From contig UQQT01000005.1 in NCBI GenBank assembly GCA_900543395.1, positions 18,195-82,194 on the forward strand: 64,000 bases of DNA, in the 5' to 3' direction. Of the stretch, positions 8,428-17,160 are shown one piece after another. The DNA comes from an uncultured Oscillospiraceae bacterium (GTDB taxonomy: Bacteria > Bacillota > Clostridia > Oscillospirales > Acutalibacteraceae). A program made the translations under genes and the position numbers. Within the stretch, counting starts at the first letter, position 1. The number at the start of each line of letters is the position of its first letter. The notes below the pieces were generated by a model. The model saw only the letters and a program-made list of their open reading frames with translations. It was not told where the DNA came from and ran no database searches.

Positions 8428-8456
8428 TTGATTTTTCTTAAAAAATGGGTTAAAAT
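8428..8456 (+). promoter_or_regulatory. Promoter of DUF4143 ATPase copy 2
   Basis: TTGATT (8428-8433), 17 bp, TAAAAT (8451-8456), giving a leader of about 17 nt containing the AAAAGGGG ribosome site. Confidence 0.6.
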
Positions 8457-8479
8457 AAAAACGAAAAGGGGCGGACTGA

Positions 8480-9757
8480 ATGGATAAAGAAAATTACAGA
8501 AAACGTATAATAGATAAAACCGTCGCGGAATATCTGTCTATGTTCGGCGCAGTCTGTATAGAGGGAACTAAATGGTGCGGAAAGACATGGACCTCGTCTT
8601 TTCACTGCAGCAGCGAGATATTCATGGGCGATACGTCGGGCAATTTTCAAAACAGACAGCTTGCACAGATGTCGCCGAATCTTATATTGGACGGTAAAAC
8701 TCCGAGACTTATAGACGAGTGGCAGGAGGTTCCGCCGATATGGGATGCGGTCAGATATGAGGTAGACCGAAGAGGCAAAAATGGACAGTTTATTTTGACG
8801 GGTTCCGCAACGCCGAATCATAAAGGGATAATGCACAGCGGAGCCGGAAGAATTGCGAAAATCCGTATGCATACAATGTCTCTTTATGAGTCCGGAGATT
8901 CAAGCGGTGTTGTTTCGCTGTCCGAGCTTTGCAGAGGAATTTTTACGCCGTCAATGACAGGAGAAGTCAGTCTGAAAAATATAATCGAATTGATTATACG
9001 CGGCGGATGGCCGGGCAGTCTCGGCGGCGGAATATATGAAGCACCTGTTCCAGCAAACGAATATTTAAATGCCGTTATCGACGATGACGTTTACAGAATT
9101 GACGGAATAAGGCGCGACAGTGTAAAAATGCGTTTGCTTTTAAGGTCGCTTGCAAGAAACGAGAGCATGACCGTGTCGAATAAAACGCTTGTAAACGATA
9201 TAAAAATAATTGACGACGGGGAAGTCGATTCGAATACGGTCGGTGCATATCTCAACGTTTTCAACAGACTGTTTATTACCGAAAATCAGCCCCCGTTTTC
9301 TTCCGGCATCCGGTCGTCGGTCAGAATAAAGCAGGCGGAGAAACGCCATTTTACAGACCCGTCCCTTGCATGCGCGTTGTTAAACGTTACGGCCGAAAGT
9401 CTTTTGAATGACCTTGAAACGCTGGGCTTTTTGTTCGAATCTCTCTGCGAACGCGATTTGCGTATATACGCGCAGTCCTTCGGAGGTAAGCTTTATCATT
9501 ATCAGGATTATAAAAACAATGAAATAGACGCGGTTGTTGAGCTTCCCGACGGAAACTGGTGTGCGTTTGAAATAAAACTCGGCGCAAATCAGATAGATTC
9601 GGCGGCGGAGAATTTAATAAAAATCAGCGAGCAGATAAGAGAAGAGCCTAAGGGAAAACCGCCCGTACTTCTCGGAGTTATATGCGGACTTTCAAACGCT
9701 TCATATCAAAGACCCGACGGCGTTTATGTCATTCCGATAACCGCGCTGAAAGACTGA
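8480..9757 (+). CDS. AAA_14/DUF4143-family ATPase (copy 2)
   Basis: 425 residues. Walker A at 29-36 (GTKWCGKT), Walker B with D79-E80 (RLIDEWQE), a sensor-like LTGSATP, and a C-terminal DUF4143 region with a PD-(D/E)xK-like core (EID at 348-350, FEIKLG at 363-368). It shares the architecture of copy 1 (961-2322) but little sequence. Function unknown. AAAAGGGG supports the ATG at 8480. The stop abuts the stop of the convergent lipoprotein gene with no spacer and no visible terminator. Confidence 0.88.
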   Translation: MDKENYRKRIIDKTVAEYLSMFGAVCIEGTKWCGKTWTSSFHCSSEIFMGDTSGNFQNRQLAQMSPNLILDGKTPRLIDEWQEVPPIWDAVRYEVDRRGKNGQFILTGSATPNHKGIMHSGAGRIAKIRMHTMSLYESGDSSGVVSLSELCRGIFTPSMTGEVSLKNIIELIIRGGWPGSLGGGIYEAPVPANEYLNAVIDDDVYRIDGIRRDSVKMRLLLRSLARNESMTVSNKTLVNDIKIIDDGEVDSNTVGAYLNVFNRLFITENQPPFSSGIRSSVRIKQAEKRHFTDPSLACALLNVTAESLLNDLETLGFLFESLCERDLRIYAQSFGGKLYHYQDYKNNEIDAVVELPDGNWCAFEIKLGANQIDSAAENLIKISEQIREEPKGKPPVLLGVICGLSNASYQRPDGVYVIPITALKD

Positions 9758-10285
9758 TCAGCTTTTAAGACTTATCGTCTCAGTCTCAAAGTATTCGCAC
9801 GAAAATGAAATAAACAGATTGTTCGACGAATATGTATATCTGTAATGTCCGAATTCGTATGTTTTATAGCATTCCTTAAAGTAATTCGCCGTGTCTGTCA
9901 CGCAGATTTCCTTTAATACGGATTCGGTTTCGTCGTCGGAGGCGAGCGCGAAAACATTGCTTATAGTACGGCACAGCTGCAAATATTCGTTATATCCGCC
10001 GTCCTTGCTAAGCGTTTTATACGAGGCTGTCGCGGTTACTCCCGTAACAAGTCCGTCGTCGGTTGTCAGCGACAGAATCACGTCGTCCTTGTCTTTCAAC
10101 GAGAGAAAGACGTGATACGCGTCGTTATAAAAAATGAGGTCGAGAAAGCTGTATTTATACCTCTCGTCCGCTTCTCCGAGCGCGTTTGAAAGCTCCTGCC
10201 AGTCAAGCTCGCGTGTTGAAGTACACGACGAAAACGCAGACAGGCAAATTAACAGAACAAGAAACAGAGAAATAAATTTTTTCAT
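9758..10285 (-). CDS. Putative lipoprotein of unknown function
   Basis: 175 residues with a classic lipoprotein signal: MKKF start, hydrophobic core and lipobox ending SAFSSC at residue 21, then an acidic hydrophilic domain with no motif I recognise. It should be exported and lipid-anchored. It lies 39 bp downstream of spoIIE on the same strand, separated by a 9-bp hairpin whose 3' arm carries the only SD-like bases (GGGTGA). A link to sporulation is possible from position only. Confidence 0.75.
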   Translation of the reverse strand: MKKFISLFLVLLICLSAFSSCTSTRELDWQELSNALGEADERYKYSFLDLIFYNDAYHVFLSLKDKDDVILSLTTDDGLVTGVTATASYKTLSKDGGYNEYLQLCRTISNVFALASDDETESVLKEICVTDTANYFKECYKTYEFGHYRYTYSSNNLFISFSCEYFETETISLKS

Positions 10286-10291
10286 AAAATC

Positions 10292-10320
10292 ACCCGTAAC
10301 AGTATATGACCGTTACGGGT
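10292..10320 (-). promoter_or_regulatory. Hairpin between spoIIE and the lipoprotein gene
   Basis: Perfect 9-bp stem ACCCGTAAC / GTTACGGGT with an 11-nt loop. On the minus strand the 3' arm provides the SD-like GGGTGA of the lipoprotein gene. It could be a weak spoIIE terminator or could limit translation of the lipoprotein. Confidence 0.5.
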
Positions 10321-10324
10321 TTGT

Positions 10325-12652
10325 TTATGCGTTCTTTGTAAGTATCGCGGCGACTACGGTTATATCGTCGTGTTTTTTTGAGTCGTCAAAAGCGAGTGCG
10401 GATTTTGCAAGCTGTTTTGAAGCAATTTCGCCGTCTGTCGTTTCGTCGCTCATCAGAATCTCCCTGAACCGCTCCTTTGCGTTCTCGCTCACGCCGTCGG
10501 ACATCATGACTATTTTATCGCCGTCGCCTATCGTTACCGCGCTTTTTTCAAACGTTATGTTGCGTAGGATTCCTATCGGCATGGACGGCTTTTCGATTTT
10601 AATTAATTTCTTCTTTTTGGCCGCATAAGAAAACGACGCGCCCGCTTTGTAAAATACGCACCTGCCCGTGTATAAATCGACACAGCAGATGTCGAGCGTT
10701 GAAATTGATTCCTCCCTCGAGCGTATCATCATTGACGAATTGACTATATTTAAAACGCTGTCGGAGTCAAAGCCCGAGCGCATGAGCGCGGACGTTATCG
10801 CGCCCGTCATGACGGAATCGACTGCCGCGCGCTTGCCCGTTCCCATGCCGTCGGAGATTATTATAATGAAATTGCCCTTGCCGTCTAAAAAACAGTCGTA
10901 CGTATCTCCGCACAGGCACTCGCCGTCGGAAACGAACTGATAGCCGCCGTAGTTTACGGAGTATACGGTTTTTTCGCATATATTAACGCATGTAACCGAG
11001 TCGGAAATCTCCGAAACCACGGGTTCCTCCATTGAAATGCCGAGAATTGATGAAATTTTTTTTCCGATTAATTTAAACGAGTCAAAATCCTTCGGCAGTG
11101 CAAGGTACAGTTCGCAGAACAATCTGCCGTTTGAAATAAACACGCCCGAGCTTATCACGTTGAGGTTCATATCGTTTGATAAAACGTCGTTGAGCAGGCT
11201 TGAACGTTCGGGGTCGAACTGTTCGCTTCTTTCGATTTTTTGCGCCATGTCTGAAAAGAAATCGGATATCGTCGAGAATTGATCGGCGACTATACTGCCC
11301 GTCATTGCAAGGGATGAAAGGGAGGAAAATTCACCGCAGAATTTACTGTACAAAGCGTTTATTTTTGAATACAGAGCGTGAAAATTTACGCATATCCCTG
11401 AGTTTTTTGATATCTCCTCTTCTGTAAGTCCCGACTTTACGCCCGACGCCGTATCTTTTATGATTTTTCTTACCGTATCTTTATTTTCACCCCAGCAGTT
11501 CGAATATCTTTCACACGAAATGCAGACTCCCGTTTTAATCTCCTCGGCGTAATTTCTGACTCCCGGTTCGTTTCGTCTTTCGAATATTTTAAGCACGCTT
11601 CTGACGCAGGAGGATACGTTTTCCATTGCGTTCGAAGCGGAGGTAAGCCTCATTTTCAGAGCCGATCTCTGACTTAACATATATTCGCCCGAGTCCGCGA
11701 CCGAAAAGCAGGTTTCGACCTTCTGCGCGAGGAATTGAGGCATGAGCATGAACAGCACTCCGCCTATCGTTATGTCGTAAATTACGTTTAACGCCTGTGT
11801 CCACGGAGCGAGCGGGAGAGCCATTATTCCGACCGTGAGAATAAATATAACCGTTGTGACGAATCTGTTTTTTCGTCCGAATATTCCTGCGAGGAGTCCG
11901 CCCAGGGCAAAACCTCCTGCGAGAAACGACATTGAATCCGCAAGCGACAGCGTAACTCCCGCACAGATTCCCGCAAGCGAACCTCCGCGTTCGGCGGCGT
12001 ATGACGCGGCGCATAAAACGATGAACGATGAGATTATTCCGGCGGGGGAGACAGTGAAAATTTTAATCGGGTTAAGCGAGATTATCATTTCGCTCATAAT
12101 GATAAGTACGGACGCGGTTTCGATCGGAGTCAGACGTGAAAAACAGCGTTTTTCTTTATTGATATTCAGAGCGATAAACGTAAAATATGCGCTTGCCCCT
12201 CCCGCCGCCGATTCGGCAAGATAGAGCAGAATATCCGAAAACTTTATACCCGAGGCTATCGAAATAACAGTTCCCGTTGAAAAAATCGCGATTGCCGCCG
12301 AAATCGGCACGTAAAACTTCGCTCGTTTTCTTGTAAGAATGCTTTTACCCGCAATTGCGCCGACTGTCGCTATTACACACGCTGCAATATATCTCAGCGT
12401 CATCACGTCGCGTGAAAAATTTATAACATATCCGAGACATGCTCCGATTGCCGCCGCCGGCACGAACTGAACAGGCACCGCGGGTATAAACGAAACCGCG
12501 AACGGAGACAGAGTCGTAAAAATCCGTCCCGACGCCGTAAGCGCTCCCAAAAGAAAATATAACGTGTATTTAAAAAGACCCGTTGCCGCAGCCGATTTAA
12601 AATCCGAATTTATTTTTTTTGTGTTAATCCTTATTTTTTCCAAATTCCTCAC
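10325..12652 (-). CDS. spoIIE: Stage II sporulation protein E (PP2C phosphatase)
   Basis: 775 residues, slightly shorter than the ~830 of Bacillus. SpoIIE sits at the asymmetric septum and dephosphorylates SpoIIAA, which activates sigma-F in the forespore. The N-terminal ~300 residues hold about ten membrane helices, the middle is a regulatory/FtsZ-interacting region, and residues ~560-770 form the PPM phosphatase domain with metal motifs SDGMGTGKRA and MMSDGVSENA. The start is a GTG with a weak ribosome site; a TTG three codons later is an alternative. The promoter upstream has the long spacer known for Spo0A-dependent spoII genes. Confidence 0.95.
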   Translation of the reverse strand: MRNLEKIRINTKKINSDFKSAAATGLFKYTLYFLLGALTASGRIFTTLSPFAVSFIPAVPVQFVPAAAIGACLGYVINFSRDVMTLRYIAACVIATVGAIAGKSILTRKRAKFYVPISAAIAIFSTGTVISIASGIKFSDILLYLAESAAGGASAYFTFIALNINKEKRCFSRLTPIETASVLIIMSEMIISLNPIKIFTVSPAGIISSFIVLCAASYAAERGGSLAGICAGVTLSLADSMSFLAGGFALGGLLAGIFGRKNRFVTTVIFILTVGIMALPLAPWTQALNVIYDITIGGVLFMLMPQFLAQKVETCFSVADSGEYMLSQRSALKMRLTSASNAMENVSSCVRSVLKIFERRNEPGVRNYAEEIKTGVCISCERYSNCWGENKDTVRKIIKDTASGVKSGLTEEEISKNSGICVNFHALYSKINALYSKFCGEFSSLSSLAMTGSIVADQFSTISDFFSDMAQKIERSEQFDPERSSLLNDVLSNDMNLNVISSGVFISNGRLFCELYLALPKDFDSFKLIGKKISSILGISMEEPVVSEISDSVTCVNICEKTVYSVNYGGYQFVSDGECLCGDTYDCFLDGKGNFIIIISDGMGTGKRAAVDSVMTGAITSALMRSGFDSDSVLNIVNSSMMIRSREESISTLDICCVDLYTGRCVFYKAGASFSYAAKKKKLIKIEKPSMPIGILRNITFEKSAVTIGDGDKIVMMSDGVSENAKERFREILMSDETTDGEIASKQLAKSALAFDDSKKHDDITVVAAILTKNA

Positions 12653-12673
12653 CGCTTTTTTATTTATGTTTCA

Positions 12674-12706
12674 ATTATAATTAAAGACATGGCAAAAATA
12701 TGTCAA
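12674..12706 (-). promoter_or_regulatory. spoIIE promoter with 21-bp spacer
   Basis: Minus strand perfect TTGACA (12701-12706) and perfect TATAAT (12674-12679) separated by 21 bp. In Bacillus subtilis the Spo0A-activated spoIIE and spoIIG promoters also have consensus hexamers with 21-22 bp spacing. I see no clean Spo0A box (TGTCGAA) nearby. Confidence 0.6.
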
Positions 12707-12783
12707 TTTGTGTGCCGATAATAAAAAAATACTGAATATATCAATAAAAAATTTCGTTCCGCTATTGAAAAATAAGGCGGTTA

Positions 12784-12812
12784 TTGTTAAAATATATAGA
12801 TATCAATAATAT
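12784..12812 (+). promoter_or_regulatory. rlmB promoter
   Basis: TTGTTA (12784-12789), 17 bp, TAATAT (12807-12812). Transcripts would have a leader of about 15 nt with only a weak GCGAG ribosome site. Confidence 0.45.
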
Positions 12813-12833
12813 AAAGCGAGTTTTGATTTTATT

Positions 12834-13601
12834 ATGATAAATGAAGAAAACGAAGGTCGTTTCAGCGACGTTATAATAGGAAAAAATGCGGTTAAGGAAG
12901 CCCTTAAATCGGGCAGACCCGCCGACAGACTCATAATCGAGAGAGGGGAGCATAAAAATTCGCTCGCGCCTATCGTCTCGATGTGTAAGGATATGGGTAT
13001 TCCCGTAAAGGAAGCCGACGGGAAAAAGCTTGATTTTTTAAGCGGACACGGCAATCATCAGGGTGTTATTCTTATCGCTGCGGCGCACGAATACGCGTCG
13101 ATCGATGATATTTTCGCCCTCGCCGAGGAAAGAAACGAAAAACCGTTTATAATAATATGCGACAGACTCGAGGATCCGCATAACCTCGGCGCGGTCATCA
13201 GAAGCGCGGAGGCTGCCGGCGCACACGGAGTTATTGTTCCGAACAGACGAAGCGTCGGACTCAACGGAACTGTCGGCAAGGCAAGTGCGGGCGCGCTCGA
13301 ATACGTACCAGTCGTAAGGGTCGCGAATATAAACTCTGCTGTCGCGGAGCTTAAAAAACGCGGAGTCTGGGTTTACGCCGCCGATATGGACGGGGAGCCT
13401 TATTATAAAACGGACATGAGCGGATCGGTCGCAATTATAGTCGGAAACGAGGGAGGCGGAGTCAGCCGTCTTGTCAGGGAGAATTCCGACGCGGTCGTAA
13501 GTATTCCGATGCACGGCAAAATAAATTCTCTCAACGCTTCCGTAGCGGCGGGAATACTGATGTTTGAGATTGCAAAGACAAGAAATATTACCGATAGGTG
13601 A
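12834..13601 (+). CDS. rlmB: TrmH-family 23S rRNA 2'-O-ribose methyltransferase
   Basis: 255 residues. The N-terminal substrate-binding domain begins with the typical IGKNAVKEAL, and the SpoU/TrmH SAM-binding trefoil-knot domain has the three family motifs: NLGAVIRSAEAAG, VGNEGGGVS and SLNASVAAGI. Relatives methylate a 2'-hydroxyl in the 23S peptidyl-transferase region; the exact nucleotide is inferred. The next gene starts 6 bp after its stop, so the two are likely co-transcribed. Confidence 0.9.
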   Translation: MINEENEGRFSDVIIGKNAVKEALKSGRPADRLIIERGEHKNSLAPIVSMCKDMGIPVKEADGKKLDFLSGHGNHQGVILIAAAHEYASIDDIFALAEERNEKPFIIICDRLEDPHNLGAVIRSAEAAGAHGVIVPNRRSVGLNGTVGKASAGALEYVPVVRVANINSAVAELKKRGVWVYAADMDGEPYYKTDMSGSVAIIVGNEGGGVSRLVRENSDAVVSIPMHGKINSLNASVAAGILMFEIAKTRNITDR

Positions 13602-13607
13602 GTTTAA

Positions 13608-16271
13608 GTGAACGATAACAGCAAAAAAACTTCCGGCGATACCGTCGACGAGTTTCTCTCGCGTTACCGCAGAATCGTTAAGCACACGGAGACCGTACGA
13701 ACGTTCAGAACGAGCGATTCCGTAGACTCTGCGGACGGCGAAAGATCTCAAAGCGGAAAAAGCGTCCGCGCGTCCGACAGAACTATGGAGATCGACCCGC
13801 GCGCGACGTTTAATCCCGTTACTCAAAGACAGATAATAACGAAAAAAGCTTCCTCTGCTCCTGACGGAAATACGGATTATGACAAAAAAGAATACACGGA
13901 CAGATTTGTCACGGAACCCGAGCTCAAAGCTTCCGATATAAAAACAGCGAGAACCATGGAATTCGACCCCTCGGCACAGAAGAAAAAGGAGTCGGATCCT
14001 GATACGGTGGAGGGTCAGCAGACGTTCGCTTCATTCTTCGGTGAATCCGCCGATAAGGAAATTAAACGGAGCATAAAAATCACCTCCGAGCCCGAAGAGG
14101 CAGAACCGGAATCCGACGGCGAATTCGATTTCGAAGCGGGCGACGATATTGCGTCGTTATATAAAACGCTCAACGTCGGCGAGGCTATGGCATTCGGAAA
14201 GAGCGAAAAATTAAGAGCCATTGCGAGAACTGCGGGGGACGACAGGGAGGTAAAGCTTGAAAATCAGCTTACTTTCCCCGGATTCGAGAGTGAAAAAAGA
14301 GAGTATGTCGACGAGGAAAAGCTTGAAAAGGACGTCAGAAAAAACAGAATAAAAAAAGTCAGAGACTTTATGCTCAAAGGCGGAGTCGAAAAACAGAAAG
14401 ACGAGGTAAACGGCGATATTGCCGAAAACGTTATAATAACGAACGTTACCGAGGACGAAATCGAAAAACGCGAAAGAACCGCCTCGTTTAAAAAGTTCCA
14501 GGGCGAATTGTCGAGATTCGTTAAAACTCACGACAATGAGGGAATAGACCCCGGAATCGAGTATTCGTCCGAACACGACGTTAAGAATATAAACGCGTAT
14601 ATCCGTTCGGGAAAAAGAAAGTCGGGTATTCTCGTTTTGCTGAGCGGAATATTCGGTATTGCGCTTCTTATAATGTCGCTTGTTTCGGTCTCCTCGCCCG
14701 ATACGTTTATGGGCGGAAATACGAAGCTGTACGCGGCGATAAACTTTTTTCCGCTTGTGATTGTCGGACTTTTGTGCTGTATAGATCTGCGAAAATGCTT
14801 CTCGGCTTTAAAACAGAAGCGTTTTGCCTCGGACATAAGTATTTACTTTATGTTCCTGTTTTCGGCAGCGCAGTGCGCGCTTATATGGTTTTACCCGGAT
14901 ACTCTCAATTCCGCGGTGCCGATGCTCGCCCCCGCGGCGATACTTTCGGCTCTTCCGCTTTACGGCGGACGGTACGTAACGTATAACAATATACAACTGT
15001 GTTTTAACCGGTATTCCGGTAAGGACGTTTTAAATATTTTAAGGCCGTTCGGCGACGGCGGGCTTGCGAAAGAGATGATCGCGGGCTTGCAGACTCCGGG
15101 CGGAAACGACGTAAAATACACGGCGAAAGCAAAGTCGGTTTCGGGATTTATGCGCTGTGCCGTAAACGCGGTGCCTCCCGACCCGTACGCAGATGCAGTT
15201 TCGTTCTCGTCGCTGTGCGTTTCGGTTCTTGTCGGCGCGATATCGGGAATAATCAGGAAAAGCGCGGTTACGGGATTTACTTCGGCCGCCGCAATACTTA
15301 TACTTTCCGTTCCCGTAACATATATTTTTATAACGGTTCTCCCTTTGTTCAGAGAGAATTTAAAGCTTTACGAAAAGAAAGCATCCGTTCCGTCGTATTC
15401 CGTTGCCGGGAATATTTCAAAATCAACGGCGGTCATCTTTTCTTCTTCCAATATTATCGAGCAGTCTGCGTGCAGTATTCACGGAGTCAAAACGTTCGGC
15501 TCCGCGGATGCGGAAATGTCCGTTTTATATGCGGCGGCTCTTGTTATGAAAGCGCATACGCCTCTTGAAAAGATTTTTTCAAAGGCTGTAAATATTGAAG
15601 ATATCGAAAACCTCAATACGGAGGATATCGTTTACGAAGAAAAGCTCGGTCTGTCGTCGTGGATTGACAACAACAGAGTCCTGTTCGGCAGCGAGGATCT
15701 TATGAGACATCACAATATTCCGCTTCCGTCGGGCGATATCGATATTTATAAAGAGGGAAGCAGAAAGATAATTTTTCTTGCGGTCAACGATTCTCTCAAA
15801 GCGATGTTCGTCGTAAGCTATCATATAAAAAGGAGCGTTTCTCAGTTTTTAAGAGAGCTTACGAAACGAGGAATGGCGATACTTGTAGATACAATGGATC
15901 AGAATATTACGGAGGAATTTCTTGAAAAGAAATGTAAGCTTCCTCAGAATTCCGTCAGAGTTATCGGTGTCAGAATCGGAGAGTATTACCGTCAGACCGC
16001 TTCGGTAACGGAGCCTGTCGTTCCTGTCGGAGGACTCCATTCGGGTACCATGGCATCCGAATCGAGTCTTATAGAGTCGTCGTTTCGTCTTGCCTCACGG
16101 CGCAGGGTTGCTTCTTCGGGAGTGTACACATGCGCGGTGATAGGAACCGCTCTCGTTACTGTTCTTGCATTTTGTTCGGGGCTTACATTGGTCGGCAGCT
16201 GGCAGATAGTTTTGTTCAGACTGTTTTGGCTTGCGTTCGGGCTTATCACCCCGGCATTTATAAAAAAATAA
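13608..16271 (+). CDS. P-type-ATPase-like membrane pseudoenzyme with long charged N terminus
   Basis: 887 residues from a GTG preceded by AGGTGAG. Residues 1-335 are hydrophilic and charged, probably disordered or cytosolic. Membrane segments lie at about 339-362, 373-393, 408-428, 436-452, 528-548, 555-580, 840-860 and 866-884. Between segments six and seven is a cytosolic domain that follows the P1B P-type ATPase layout: M4 with SVP (565-570) in place of CPC, then 45 residues later FSSSNIIE (611-618) in place of FDKTGTLT, then AHTPLEKIF (HP locus), NRVLFGSEDLM, a GSRKIIFLAVN strand, and VDTMDQN in place of TGDN. The phosphorylatable Asp is missing and no GDGxND hinge is seen. It should not pump; a regulatory or scaffold role is inference. 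It lies between rlmB and mgtC. Confidence 0.7.
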   Translation: MNDNSKKTSGDTVDEFLSRYRRIVKHTETVRTFRTSDSVDSADGERSQSGKSVRASDRTMEIDPRATFNPVTQRQIITKKASSAPDGNTDYDKKEYTDRFVTEPELKASDIKTARTMEFDPSAQKKKESDPDTVEGQQTFASFFGESADKEIKRSIKITSEPEEAEPESDGEFDFEAGDDIASLYKTLNVGEAMAFGKSEKLRAIARTAGDDREVKLENQLTFPGFESEKREYVDEEKLEKDVRKNRIKKVRDFMLKGGVEKQKDEVNGDIAENVIITNVTEDEIEKRERTASFKKFQGELSRFVKTHDNEGIDPGIEYSSEHDVKNINAYIRSGKRKSGILVLLSGIFGIALLIMSLVSVSSPDTFMGGNTKLYAAINFFPLVIVGLLCCIDLRKCFSALKQKRFASDISIYFMFLFSAAQCALIWFYPDTLNSAVPMLAPAAILSALPLYGGRYVTYNNIQLCFNRYSGKDVLNILRPFGDGGLAKEMIAGLQTPGGNDVKYTAKAKSVSGFMRCAVNAVPPDPYADAVSFSSLCVSVLVGAISGIIRKSAVTGFTSAAAILILSVPVTYIFITVLPLFRENLKLYEKKASVPSYSVAGNISKSTAVIFSSSNIIEQSACSIHGVKTFGSADAEMSVLYAAALVMKAHTPLEKIFSKAVNIEDIENLNTEDIVYEEKLGLSSWIDNNRVLFGSEDLMRHHNIPLPSGDIDIYKEGSRKIIFLAVNDSLKAMFVVSYHIKRSVSQFLRELTKRGMAILVDTMDQNITEEFLEKKCKLPQNSVRVIGVRIGEYYRQTASVTEPVVPVGGLHSGTMASESSLIESSFRLASRRRVASSGVYTCAVIGTALVTVLAFCSGLTLVGSWQIVLFRLFWLAFGLITPAFIKK

Positions 16272-16289
16272 TAAGAGAGGTATTTTAAA

Positions 16290-17054
16290 GTGGATATATT
16301 CGGTGATCTTTTTAACGGCGCGGTTTCATGGGGCAGTATTGCCGTCAGGGTTGTTGTTGCCGCCGTAGTAGGTATCATGGTCGGAATAGAGCGCGAGCTG
16401 TCGAATCATCCCGCAGGCATGAAAACGCATTCGCTCGTTTGTCTCGGCGCCGCTATAACGTCGATAATTTCGCAGGAGATGGGCTTTGATATAAGCATGT
16501 CCGACGCGGCTGTTGCTGTCGGCGCAAAGGTAGATATTTCCCGAATTGCATCGGGCGTTGTTTCGGGTATCGGCTTTATCGGTGCGGGCGCGATTATTAA
16601 GTCAAAGGACGGAAGTGTCGTTACCGGTATCACTACCGCAGCCACGGTTTGGATAAGCGGATGCATGGGACTGGCTATCGGTATGGGATATTACAGAGTT
16701 ACGCTTATTGCATTCGTTATGGTTATGATTTCGACTCTTTTCTTAAAACAGTTTGAGGAGAGATTTATTAAAAACCGCGGAACCCGCCGTCTTGTTATAG
16801 TTCTCGGCAATAAGTCTGCGACACTGCCTCTTATCGAGGAGTATTTTGACAGAAAACAGATAGTCGTAACGTCTTTCGACTGCATCGGTTCGGACGAAGA
16901 GGATAAACGCTATTATTTCTGCAAATACTTTTTAAGAATTCCGAAGTCGGTACCGTTTATGACAGTCGTAAGGGACCTCGCGAAGCTTGAGGACGTGTGC
17001 GACATTTATGAGAGTAATGCTCCCGTTGAGTCAAAACATGTAGAGAAAAAGTAA
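16290..17054 (+). CDS. MgtC/SapB-family membrane protein
   Basis: 254 residues. The N-terminal half has four or five helices with the family signature VGIERELSNHPAGMKTHSLVCLG and a second GFIGAGAIIKS...GITTAATVWISG block; the C-terminal ~90 residues form a soluble ACT-like domain. MgtC proteins help cells under low magnesium or acid stress and in Salmonella act on ATP synthase and are co-transcribed with a P-type ATPase. GTG start with AGAGAGG upstream. It lies 18 bp after the P-type-ATPase-like gene, so probably one operon. Confidence 0.88.
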   Translation: MDIFGDLFNGAVSWGSIAVRVVVAAVVGIMVGIERELSNHPAGMKTHSLVCLGAAITSIISQEMGFDISMSDAAVAVGAKVDISRIASGVVSGIGFIGAGAIIKSKDGSVVTGITTAATVWISGCMGLAIGMGYYRVTLIAFVMVMISTLFLKQFEERFIKNRGTRRLVIVLGNKSATLPLIEEYFDRKQIVVTSFDCIGSDEEDKRYYFCKYFLRIPKSVPFMTVVRDLAKLEDVCDIYESNAPVESKHVEKK

Positions 17055-17095
17055 CATTTATTTGTCGATTGTCGTTAATAATGCATAAAAATGTG

Positions 17096-17124
17096 TTGAC
17101 GAAAGCTTGACTAACTGATATAAT
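17096..17124 (+). promoter_or_regulatory. Promoter of the MFS transporter gene
   Basis: TTGACG (17096-17101), 17 bp, TATAAT (17119-17124), about 30 nt before an AGAAGGAG ribosome site. Confidence 0.75.
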
Positions 17125-17160
17125 GTACGAAGCGACTCAATTAGAAGGAGTGTCACTCGA

